A stretch of 64,000 nt of DNA from Dromaius novaehollandiae (lineage: Eukaryota > Chordata > Aves > Casuariiformes > Dromaiidae). The translations under genes were made by a program, and so were the position numbers. The stretch's first letter is position 1; each line of letters begins with the position of its first letter. Of the stretch, positions 43,482 through 55,800 are shown piece after piece. The notes beneath the pieces were generated by a model. That model saw only the letters and a program-made list of their open reading frames with translations, was not told where the DNA came from and ran no database searches. The stretch covers positions 18,620,501 to 18,684,500 of the forward strand of contig NC_088113.1 of assembly GCF_036370855.1 (NCBI RefSeq), written 5' to 3'.

Positions 43482-46400
43482 CTATGACTGATTAGTGGAA
43501 GATGAAGCTTCTGTTTCTGTTGGTTTTTGACCTTCCTTCTGTGTTTCTGGCTTCATCTCTTTACCAGTTTCCCTACTTTTACTCCGATCCTTGCGATCTT
43601 TACCTCTCTCTCTCTCACGATCTCGATCTCTCTCTCGTTCTCTTTCTTTCTCCCTGCTTCGATCGCGGTCCCTGTCTTTATCTCTGTCACGATCTCTGTC
43701 TCTGCTTCTTGATCTGTCTCTATCACGTCTTCTGTAGGATTCTCTCTCTCTGGTTCTTGCTCTCTCTCGGTCTCTGTTTCTTTCCCATTCTTTAGCCCGC
43801 TCTGAATCTTTTTCCCTGTCTTTGTTCTGGTTTCTGTCTCTGTTTTTATCCCACTCTTTGTCTCTGTGTCTCTCCCAGTCCCTTTCCCTGTCTCTATTCC
43901 AGTTTCTCCCACGGTCCCTTTCCCAAGGTCTGCCGTGTTCTCGATCCCTTCGTCTCTCCTCAAAGGATCTACCTTGTCGATTATCTGCTTGCTGAGGCTC
44001 TGACTGATCTAAAACCTTGTCTTTATTTCCTCCCTCATATCTCTCTCTCTGTCTCCCTTCAAATGTCTGGCCTCTAAACTCAAGATTTTTGCCTTCTCGG
44101 AAATCAGATGCTGACCACTGTGCTTCTGACTCAGGTCCTTGTCCAGACATATTGGAAAGAGATGCAGATGGTCCAGCTTCCTCCCACATCTCTTTTCTGT
44201 GTGGTGGTGGATGACTTGGAAGGTCCAGGAGTGGTCTTGGGGTTGGCTTCATACCTTGTGATGACTGACCTTGGAAGTGAAATCTAGAAGGGGGAGGCTC
44301 ATTTTGTTCTGGAAACAGTGCAGGTGTGGCTCCTCTTGGTCCTCCAAACTGAAGCGGTGCTGGACCTCTCTGGTTGGCAAATCTGGGCGGTGGACTCCCT
44401 CTCCGTTCCTCAAATGGCTGTGGCAAAAGTCCCCTCGGGCCTGGTATGTGATTTGTAGCTGGACCTCTTTGCCCTTCAAACTGATTTGGGTGAGGCCCTC
44501 TTGGTCCCCCAAAATGACCAGGGGGTGGGCCTCTTGGCCCTCCAAATTGAGGGCCTCCTCTCTGTCCTTTAAACTGAGCTGGTGGCGGTCTTCTTTGACC
44601 TCCAAACGGAAAAGGCGAAGGTCCTCTATTTCCCATAAACTGAGGGGGCTCCGGTCCCTCAAACTGTCCTGAAGGCCTAATCATTTCATTATATTGGGAA
44701 TCTGGGAATTCCCTTTGTTCCATGTGAGGTTCCCTATGATCTTCAAACTGAGATGGTGACATTCCTCTTGGAACGCCATGATAAGAAGCGGAGGGGCCCC
44801 TGTTCTCACCAAAAAGAGATGGTGGTCCATGCTGCGTGGAAAATAAGGAAGGAATGGGTCCCTTTTGACCTCCAAATCTGCCAGGTGGAGGTCCTCTTTG
44901 CCCATCGTTATTTGGAGAACCATGCTCTTCTGAGAACTGTGGTGCTGGTCCTCTAAAATTAGGTCCATGAGGTCCTACAGGTGCATTGAGCATCAGTGGT
45001 GGTGGAGGCCCTCCTTTCTGCCCCGACAAAGAAAATGGAGGCCCAACTCTGTTTTCTTCAAAGTGCTGTGGGAGAGATCCTCTTTCTCCCTCACTTTGAA
45101 CAGCTGCAGATTCAGTTTGTTCTACAAATTGATGAGACTGAGGGTTTCTTTGTTCTTCATATTGCACTGATGAAAGACCCCTCTCTGGTTCAAAGTGACC
45201 GGTTGCCTTTTCCTGAGAAGTAAATACTGTATTTGAAAAAGAATCCCTGCCTATTACTTCCTTCGATTCATTTGACCATGATACTTTATGCATATCTTGC
45301 AAAGACTGGCTGTCATTTGATGTGGAGAAATTAGGCTGAAAAGATGTACTTGGAGGTGTTGGAAGCAGTACTTTACGTAAAGGTTTGGATGTAGAAGGTT
45401 CTCCAGAAGCTGTTTGACTCACATTTTCCAAATTAACTTGAGCAGTGTTTTCAAATTTGCTGTTAGATGCCTCTTTCTGAGACACTATAGAAGCTTTTTC
45501 ACTTGAAACCCAATTATCACCACTATAACCTGACTGAGTAGTAGAAATTAAAGTTTTATCTTCCTTACCAAGTGGAGTCTGCAAAGCATTTGGGAAACTT
45601 GCTGGAGGAATTTCTCTTGTGGATATCTCATTCTGTACCAACTGTGGCTTTATTCGAGAATCAATATTGTCATTAGTCTCTGTTGCCATTCTTCTAGCTT
45701 GCCGAGGATCTCTGTTTTGTCTTGGGTCACAGCCCTGGTTTAAAACTTGTGCTTGCTGATTTAAAGATGGAGGTAAATCTACTTTTTGTGTAGTTTGCTG
45801 GTTCTGATGGAATAATTCAGTCTTTGTTAGGGAAGATTTTGGTGGTGGTGACATTAAAGCATCAGACACTGAAAAATGTGCCATTGAAACACCAACAGCC
45901 GCTCTTTGTTGTCTGAGGGCTTCTTCTTGTTCCTCTAGCTGTCTTTTCTGTTCTTCTATTTGTTTGTTTAATTCTTCCAACATTTTTTGCTGTTCTACCA
46001 AGGATGAAGTTGTGGATATATCAGCCACATACGAAGCAGATGTTTCTGAAGAACTGCTTTTAGTGTCTGCGTACATTTTATTAGGTAAATCATCAACAGT
46101 AACTTTTGCTTCTTCCAAGATAGTTTCATCCTCTGGATCATAGGCCTCATCTTCTAGTTCTGCTGTATTACATGGCTTTTCCACATCATATAGTTTCTCG
46201 CTTTCACCAGTCTGTGTTTCAAAAGCTTTCTCCGGATCATATTCTTCTTCAGGATCATATGGTCTGTCATCCTCCTCCTCTTCTATAGCTCTGTCTTTTG
46301 ACATCTGTCCGAACTGTTGTACAATGGGATCTAACAGAGGAACGGCTGACATTCCTTCATCAACAGCAACTTGAGCTTCCTGATTTGAAGACTGGACAGT

Positions 46401-46891
46401 TTCAGAATCTTTAGCAAGAGGCTCAAAAGATTTCTTTTTTCCAAAAAGCGTCTGTAGGATGTGTTCAAGAGGCGTGGCAGTTTTTGAGGATGAAGAATTT
46501 GTAGCGGTAACACTTGCAGAAGCAGTAGTTGAAGCTGGTGGTGTTCCAGTAGTTGTGGTTCCAGTTTTAATCGAGGATAGTATTTTTAATACTGAAGATG
46601 TAACTGCTGGGGTTTCTGGAATGGGAAGTGGAGGTGGAGGTGGAGGAGATCCAGGCGGTGTTGTACTTACAGTTGAATCTCCAGAATAAAGCGTGTATTT
46701 TGGAGTTTTCTTTTCTTGCAAAGAAGATAGTGGCCCTTTAGAGAACAGCGATGTTTCAGTTTCCTCTTGTGTTTGACTTCTGCTTCGCTTTTCTTCTATC
46801 TTTTCTGTCTCCAAGACAGTAGTAGCAGGACGTTTCCCTTTTTGACAGATAACTAATCCAAGAATTAAATTTGGACGAGATGACTCAAGAC
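43482..46891 (-). CDS. DIDO1: DIDO1 giant terminal exon (1,135 residues)
   Basis: Acceptor cctttcag after a 7.4 kb intron; open for 3,410 nt to TAG at 43,482-43,484. It completes the SPOC fold (GLESSRPNLILGLVICQ), then reads in order: PPGSPPPPPPLP (near 46,640); an acidic stretch EEEEDDRPYDPEEEYDPE (near 46,260); a coiled coil LVEQQKMLEELNKQIEEQ (45,890-46,010); a Gly/Pro/Arg/Phe repeat array (44,250-45,070); and an Arg-Asp/Arg-Glu/Arg-Ser tail (43,590-43,970). This exon is specific to the long isoform (DIDO3). ORFs on the opposite strand here are shadows of the biased composition. Confidence 0.97.
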
Positions 46892-49800
46892 CTGAAAGGG
46901 AACACAAAGACTGTATGTGTAAAAAAATATTTTTTATTTTTGCTTTCAGTAGAAACTCCTTATTATACAACGGCAGCTACAAAAATCATAAAGATAACAA
47001 TCTTTCTAAGTTGCATTAGGTAACCTATTGGCAATTTTCATTAGTCCATAAACATATTTCTCTAAAGAAGTGTTTTAACTCTTCCCTGAATATTTTTAAT
47101 AAAACATTGCAATAATAGGTGCAATTATTAAATAGTGACTTTGCAAATATCTCTAACAATTCAAATCAAAAAGTTTTTATATTTTTTGTATTATTACATC
47201 CTTTTCATTTCCCTCCCCTCAGAAAAATCGTATCTTAACTTTCAAATAGTCTGCAGATATGTGATATACACAGAGATATTAAAAAGTAAGAAAATCTGGG
47301 GAGGCAATCTAACTTTCTATAGGGTAAGTCAAAATTTAAGAACCAAAAATAAAAAAAGCAGCACACTGACACATCCATCTAATACTATTTGGGAAAAAAA
47401 TCACTTTTCTGTTGCAAATCGAGCATACAGCTTTGCTAAACTTTAACTGTATTTCTATTATAATTTGTGCTGTTAGACTATGTCGACATTTATATAGGTC
47501 TATACATACTTTGCCTATCTATAAATTAATCAAATAACAGTAAACGCTATAAAGAGAGTCTCAGACAAAATGTGTTTGGAAACAGTATTAAAACTTGTAA
47601 CACACAATGATTTTTTTTTTCCCCAGTTAGGCATCATTTTAAAAAAAGAAGCAGGAAAACTGGTGACTCACTTAACATACCAAACAAGCAAATAAGAACT
47701 TAAGGAGATACGAGTTCAGCATATGTGAAAGGGGAATCTGGGTGTATTTGCTTTCTCTTCAAGAAAAGGGTTAGTTCGGTATGGAACTGGCATAAAGAGG
47801 GAAAGGTGATTTTTAACCCTTGTTTTAGGATTCAGTCTTAAACATGGTGCTGTAAGGCCTTTGGATAAATAAGAAACACTATGAATAGAATCACTCCTTT
47901 GTGAAAGTTTCAGACTCGAATCCTTGGAGAAGTATATCTAAAAACAACAGGAAGGTTTCCAGTAAAGGGAAAAATAACCTTCAAAGGGCTTAGGTCTATT
48001 TCATGGTGTTGTATTTCTTCCTCTTATGTGCACAATTCCCACTGGTAAGTGTAGAAGATAATCATGTCCAGAACAAAGGGCAGGGGAAGAAATCCATTTA
48101 CAAACAGCTGGCAGGAAATACAGAATTTCTTTACAAAGAGAGGGTTTTTTTTAACTTCTGCATTTAGTGACTTCTGAAAGGTTCTCATTTAGGGGGACCT
48201 CATTATTTGCATCCAGCTAGGAAGCAGTAATATAAAAACATAAACAACATGTAAAGTAACATAAATATTCCCTGTGTTAAAATGGCAAGGCAATGATTCT
48301 GAAATCTACACTGTTTCTTCTATTCATAATCCTGTAAGTAAGTTTTACAAGTATATTATGCTTATTTATGTATATCTGCATTACTAAATCAAACCAACTA
48401 CCATTAAGTAAAAATTTTAAGATATCTAATTATTAGCACCAAAAACTTCTTGATACCAGCAAAAAAACCCTAAAACCCATAGTAGCAGATATATTCCATT
48501 AGTGAATCACATTTACAGCTATATTACTTTGCTCATAACTACAAGAAAGTGTAAGGGGATTCTTAGATTTGCCATCTAATGGGAAAATTGTCAGCTTTTT
48601 CCTTAATTTGGTATAATAAACTTCACCTTTTCTAATTTCTTTTGGTTACTAACTTTACACTGAGAAGTCAGTAGAAGAATTTAGCATATTTTTAAGTTAA
48701 ATACGAAGCTTTCTCAGTGAGAGGATACTGTCATTCTTACAGTTTAAGCTAAGTTCAGTTAAAACCTACATGTGAATAAGATGAAAACTTGGCTCAGTTA
48801 ACACCAAGGGAAATCCCAAATAGGAGAACCAATTAAGTAGAGTTCATCTTTAATGAGAGCCTATAACTCCAGGAATTATTTACCATTTATTAAAACAACA
48901 ATCCCAGACCACAGCTGTTTTATGTTTTTAGTATTTCCCTTCAGTACTTACTATATATTTCATTAAGCAGTAACTTTTGTTCACAGAATGCCCAAATATA
49001 TAAAATCATCAGTGCTTCCATTTCTTATGTTCAAATCTTATCCCATATAAATCTTGTTTTCCAAATAGCAAATGACAGATAATAAGACAAAGATGGTAAT
49101 TTTTCAAAGAAAATGAGTTAACTTGAAAGTCTTATGAGATCTCTTGGCAACTAAGGGAAAACAAACCCTCCTCTAAAATTCTGTGTACTTCTGATGGCAA
49201 CTGGAAATAGTACAGTGAATGTGTTTTAAGCACTTAATGAATAGACCAGCAAAATCTGTTTAGTCACTTGAAATGGTCTTTTCAAAAGGCCAGACAAAAT
49301 TATAATGGAAATTCTGAGCCTAATCTAAAATATTTGCTTAAGAGATTTCCTGTTGGAAATGGTTCTCATTGTAAGTATATGGAGAAACAAGAATAATGAA
49401 ATTTAAGTGAGAGTTTTTGGAAGACAGTTGTTTTGTATAATGCATTCTAGTTCCAAAGTGGAATTCTAGAATTAGAATTATTTCACAGTTTCAGTGTTTT
49501 TAGTTTTACCTAATTCTGTGGTTGGACATCCTGTTCTACATAGTCCACCACATGCATAAATTTGCACCCACAGGAGGAGCATGGATGCTGAAGTAGGATC
49601 AAAGTAGGTAGGACAGGAACTAAAGTAGTAATTATTTTCAGTGAATCTAAAATTATAGGGGAAGAACTGCCTAAATCCTCCAAATATAAACTCACTTGCA
49701 CCCACTGCTTAAAAGCAATTCTAGCAGTTCTGCTAACTATAATTTACTACCTCAAATGAAATGATATTAACATACACCATTAATGCACAGTTCAAAAGTA

Positions 49801-52800
49801 AGGCAAGTTAAATTAGGAAAATAATTTATTCACAAATTGAGTCTACTGAGACTGTAATAGTTACATATAGCTCACTGTGTGTGAGAATTTCTCCCCCCCC
49901 CCCCCCTTATCAGTATGTGAATTATGAACGCACATTTGGTCAGCGTTGACAAATGCAGAGTATGTCACAAATCTGTGTTCATCCATAAACTCCTAGTAGG
50001 CATTTGCTCTTTCTCTGTCTTTAACATTTTGGTTATCTGCTTGTAAGCAGAGATAGTGACATGTGACTAATGTGACTAGTCACATGAACCTCAAATACTG
50101 AATAACTGAAATGAACAGTTTCCAAAAAGCTATCAGACAGGATATCTAATGAACAGCAGTTACTGAAAAATTAGTTTTGAATCCCTGTCAGAAACACAGA
50201 CCAAGTCACTAATTAAAACAAAGTGAAATTTTAACACATTTCCAAGACAAGGAACTCCAGTAAGTGAGTTCGTATCATCAATTATAATTTAATCTGTATA
50301 GAATTTGGTCATCATGGAACAAATCTATTAAAATTGTATATTTTGATACTGTAACTTTATACAAATATTAGAATTTACACCTAAACTTACTTTTAAGTTT
50401 ACTTGTATGAATTTTCCTCAAAAATATCTCTCTTGAAAAAGTTCATGATCGTCTACAATCGTTTTCATAACCTGCAGCCAAAGAGGTATCTTTACTAAAT
50501 TCATACCCAACCTCTCAATCCAAAGCGATGAAGCACTAAGTGCAGGGTGCTGATAGCTTCTTTTGAATGAAAGCATACAGCTAGACTAGCATTTCAAAGG
50601 TCAGTCCTATTCTATTTCAATATCCATAAGTAGGTTATCTGCCTAACTTTAGGTAGTAAGAATGTAAATGTTGGCTGCAGTCTCCAACTACTGGTTGATG
50701 ACTGGCTTTCACAAGGAAGTGTTTTAAAAGTGCTACAAGCTGTGTCAGCAGAGTTAGCAGTCAGTGCTAAATTGTTTATAAAGCAGTTATCCTGTTGTAT
50801 ATTTGAAGGCCAGATGCTGGTTTTATTGAGTTACATTCTATAAAACTAAAGCCATGAAAATATGGATAAACTAAATATTAGTGTTTGCTGAATATTTTTC
50901 TTATCCTTAAATACATTTTTTATTAAATCAATTTTACTGTATTTGCACATGTAATACCCACATCTTCATTCCTTACCATCAACAACTGGTAACAAATTCC
51001 CTGTACTGTTAAAGATAGATGCCTAATTTCTGTACATTGATGGCACAACCTGGGGATTAAACCCAGAATACCTGACTATAGTATACATTTTTCAACTTAA
51101 AGAGATCAAAACAAGCTATTCTTTAATCATTATCAAAACCATTTAAATACTTGTCCCAATCAGAAACTGAAAACTATCATTCAAGTATCAGTCAAGGGTA
51201 TTTTAATTTAGGGATCTACATCATGTCCAGCACCGTAACACTGCTGTACATGAAGATACATTTGCTGAATGGAATTGTTTGACAGAGAAAAAAAATGTGG
51301 TTCTTATGCCATGTTCTTTTACTATTTCCGCTTTTCTTCATAATATCTGCTGAGATGAAGAAGCCTAATTCAATACAGAGTATAGTTACACTTGTTTTGT
51401 TCTACTTGCTGCAATTTTTAAGAGTATTCTAAATAGCATGAAGGAATTTCATGCCTTCATACTTTAAGAAAAACATACTCACTATTGTAAGCTACCAAAA
51501 GAGAGATATCAATGCTTGTGGAACGTCTTTTGCTGATACATGACTATTTTATTAAACTATATATTTTTCCATGTCCAACTTTGCCACTAAATCCTTCAGT
51601 AAATCACTCTTACTTATGTTCTTCCCATTGGTAATTAAGGCTGATTACACTATCTTTTACAAACTGCTTTGAGATGTTCAGATGAAAGTGCTAGATAACA
51701 CATTATGTGCGTGCCTGAAATAGACAAGTAAATTCGCAGACAGTAAGCTACTACAAAAAACACCACAGAAGCCTGCTGGTATAGTAATAATTAATCTCAG
51801 ATGATTTAAGTATAAATGTGGAATCCTTCCTCTTCCTCTATTTTAAAAACACCAATGTGCAAGATTTTTGTAGAGCTTCTAGGTACTATAGCCGTTCAGA
51901 AGTCCTCAGTTGCGTTCCAAATCCAGCCCATCAGAAATAAGAGAAATTCACAGATCATATTTGCCTGGTGGAACTGCCTGATACAGATGGAATAACTCCT
52001 AACTAGGGTTTACAGAGTGACAGTGTTTGTTGTCCCTCCCTCCCACCCATCCAGTCATGTTTCAAAACACCTTTCACTATCTAGTATAATGCTTTTTGCG
52101 TTCTTACTAAATTCTATTTGAAAGTACACAATTAAATTTAAGGAGACAATGACCACTTTCTGTAAAATATTTTTTATTGATTATGTAAGAAAGAGCAGTA
52201 AATTCCATCAGATAGCATTTGAAAGTATGGATTACATGTCTTTTATGCTGTGGGTTCAATGCATACACACAAACAGAAAAGCAACTTACCTGACTTTTTC
52301 TTCCTGCCTTATACTGCATTCTGGTTTTAAAATATGAATGCCATTTAGCACAACTACAAGGTAAATACTCCTATGAAAGCTTCCAAGTGTGAATTGATGG
52401 CAGAAGTCTAAGTGGGTCTTCTATTAATCTTTTAAAACATATGGCCTCTCTGCCTTTGGAACCTCATATCTATTGCTATCCTTTAATCCATTTTGCCTAC
52501 AGATGTGCATTTCAATTTGAAAACCTGACTCATAAGATTTGCCTCCATGAATAAGGCCTGCAAATTACACCTATGTTTCTTCTGAGTAATTCCCTCCAGT
52601 CTTGAAAAATTTCTCCAGGTCAAACTCAGTAAGACCAAGCTGACATTACAAGTTTCTATACTAATACTTAGTGGAGTTTGTCCATATTTGCCAACATTCT
52701 AATCTGAGATAAAAGTTTCATTTAAATTGAAACTTATCATGGAAAAAGAAAAGGAAATGTAGAAGGAAACTTACAATGCTAAACATGGCTGATGTTTTCA

Positions 52801-55800
52801 ACAGGAATGTGAGTAGGCAAAGATTGTGTAAATGCCTCCCTGAAGCATGTTATTTAACAACACAGCAAAAGACTGCAGACATTTACAGATGATTCAAAGG
52901 CCAATCCTATTCTTGTGTGTCACTGTTCAGAAAGGAATGTATTTCTTCGTTCTGGCTGGAAAAGCTGGTCCAGGAATTAAGACACTGCCTATGTCCCTAT
53001 GCCAAAAGCATTCTGCACTTAGTTTAATTTTTTGGCTGTGAAATGGAAACAACAGTTTTTGCCTACCTTTCAAGAATAAGTATCAAGGAGTATGAGGTGC
53101 TCGGATTCAGCAGGTACAGAGCCCACATGAGTATACTTAAAGCAGTGATCCCACCTTTTTAGCCATAGCCAAGAAACAATAATCTAGACTATGCATTGTT
53201 CAAGGACAGGTAAGAGAGACAAGATTTTTCTCATATACTCTTCAGTCTGAGGATGCAGAGCAAGTATTCTTCACAATCTCATTCAGGAAAGAAGAACATT
53301 TTACTAATAGTATATAGTTTGTCAATATTATTTTTAAAGTCATATACTACTAATACACCAAAACCTGGCCCAGACAGAATACTCTGTTACTTCTGAATAT
53401 AAACTCTGAGAATGCTTTATTGAATTTCATCCTGGATTTGTGCTGGGGAGCAGAGGTCAGTCAGCTTCTCAGGAAGGTCAGCTCATTGCATATTGGCTCT
53501 TTTGTACTCACTTTTAAATATTTTGCAAATCATCACTATGACAATGAAGCATTGCCTTCATTGTAACCTGTAGTTCTTCAGCTTCTCAACTTTTACTTTT
53601 TATATATAAAACAAAAACAGATACTTATTTGGAAACTAAGAATATGTACCTCCTCCACCTGCAGATGGAGATGACCTCAAATTCTGTAGCAGAAAGGTGT
53701 TTGATGGCTGAATTCACTCTTGATTCTTCTGTCACCATGTTCAAGCACACCCAAGGAGCAAACTCAAGTCAATCACTACTGCTGGTCATTTTATTAAGAC
53801 CGTAAGATTGTAATATAATCCACCTATACCAACTACTTTCTGCCACCTACTGACCCAATGGAATATAGATTTTATTTATTCATTTTAAACAAACCAGTTT
53901 TCAGAAGTCAGTGCTTTGGCTAGTTTGCTCCAATAGAACATAGCATTTCAAATACCTTGTGCAAGCATATTTGCACACATAGCATCATACCTGATATAAT
54001 GATAATGTAGGGAAATCAGTATAATTTTTACCTTTGTCTTTGTAGATATCCACTCCTTTGCTAGCTAAAGTAAGAGCTTCCTGCTTGCTTTACACTACAG
54101 TGCATAGCTTGTAGGGTTCCGGACAAATTTATCTTGACACAGAGTTAACTTTTGCAATTATTCCCCATTTACATACTTTTAAAATGTTTTTCACATAAAA
54201 TCCTTTTTTCGAAAATACTTATATTAAACATTCAACAATATTTTACCTCTGACTGATTCTTTTCCATGATTTTACCTACCATTTAACCTCCCCTGTTTTG
54301 TTCTTACCTGGTCCCTCAAAGGGCAAGAGTTTGGAAGGAATTGGGTCCTTAGCACTCAGTGGGATCAGATAGAGGTCCTTGACATGTCTGTTGTTATTAG
54401 CTACAACACCAAAACGACCACGACTGCTAAAATAGGAGTAGAGAGAGATATAGGCAACTTCTTCTTCTTCTGTTGCAGGATGGAAACGAATCAAACATAA
54501 TTCCTGAAATACAAAAACAAAGTGGAAAAATTCAACCTGTAACACCCCAGCAAATAAAATGGTAGCTGGCAAGTTCGGGGTGTGGGCGGGAAATCACTCC
54601 ATAAATTGTATGTTTACCACTCCAAAAATGTTTTCAAAGCAATATTTTAGGTTTAAGAGAATATTGTTCAAACTGTAATTCTACAACAGAATTAGGTTCA
54701 TCAGTTTCAGAAATACACGTGTATCTTATATCAAAGTATACATCTTGAGGCTCTGAATATTTGAATTAATATGAAAGAAACGAAAAATCCTTAGTTTCAT
54801 GACTATATCTGCACAGTGTGCTTCCTTTTTTCACTTTTGAAGTGTTTGAAATAGTAAAATCTATTCACACACTTAATGATAATTTCCTATTTTTAAAACT
54901 TGTATTTAAATTTTCAGTACTGAATAAATAAATTATGTTCAATTATTAGAACTGAATAGATAATAATAAGCCATTATACAGGGAAGAGATCAAGATGATC
55001 AGCAGCTCAATGGACAAACACATTTCTTCAATAAATCAAAAATTTTAAAGGAATAAGTGGTATCATCTAGGTATCATCTCTGACAGTATTTGCTGTTTAT
55101 TCATTTATATTATAAAAAGTCGTCATTTTATATTGCTGTATTTTTCTGCTAGGTTTTGCATAGGATTTTAAGTGAATACCTTAGAAAGCGAAGATTTGAG
55201 TTTGCCAACATAATCCCAGACTGTCTTCGGTGAGATCCTCCCACCAATATGAATTGTATCTGGTAAATCCTAAACAAAAAGTATTACATGGTAGTATGAG
55301 AAAAGAGACTACTGTGTAAAAGCCGTGCAGATTGCCCCATCCCAGTAGCCTAGTGGAGAATGCAGCATTATATTTTAGTAAGCTTTCATACATATTATTC
55401 TAATTCAGACAGTGTCTTTCCAAATTTCAAAGTGACTAAATTATGGCATATTACTGGAAGGGTAATAGCACACATAAAACAGAGAAGGCAGTCTCAAACA
55501 AAGATAGCAGTAAGTACTTTCATACACGCATCAGCTAAATATGTTTCTTAGCTTTGTTTTGATAGGAAAGCCATTATTTGTAATACAGATCTTCTTCACA
55601 CTTCCAGTTTATCAGAAAGCACCCATGACTACAAGCTACAAGAATTCTAGTTAGCTTCCTGTCATCAGGATAGTGAATTCCATTTTAGCAAAACCAGTCA
55701 AGAACTGCCTGCTTTACTATTCAAAGTCCTAAAACAAGTGTTTGAAACTTCCCATAAAATCTACTTTTTAGGGGAAAAGAGAAAGAAAATCTCTTATCTG

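Larger units (their letters stand above)
46892..54307 (-). other. DIDO1 7.4 kb intron before the terminal exon
   Basis: AT-rich; contains a run of 14 C (49,893-49,906), SINE-like relics near 51,640-51,700 and 52,960-53,110, and AATAAA signals at 53,871-53,880 on the transcribed strand. No conserved exon found. Confidence 0.65.

Noticed and set aside
43502..46689. ORFs on the + strand and in other - frames across the DIDO1 terminal exon
   Set aside because: They mirror the low-complexity coding sequence of DIDO1 (Arg/Asp/Glu and Gly/Pro repeats).
49478..49705. Two - strand ORFs in the large DIDO1 intron as an alternative last exon
   Set aside because: No similarity to any DIDO isoform tail I know and no clear acceptor in frame; the read-through at 54,276 explains a middle isoform better.
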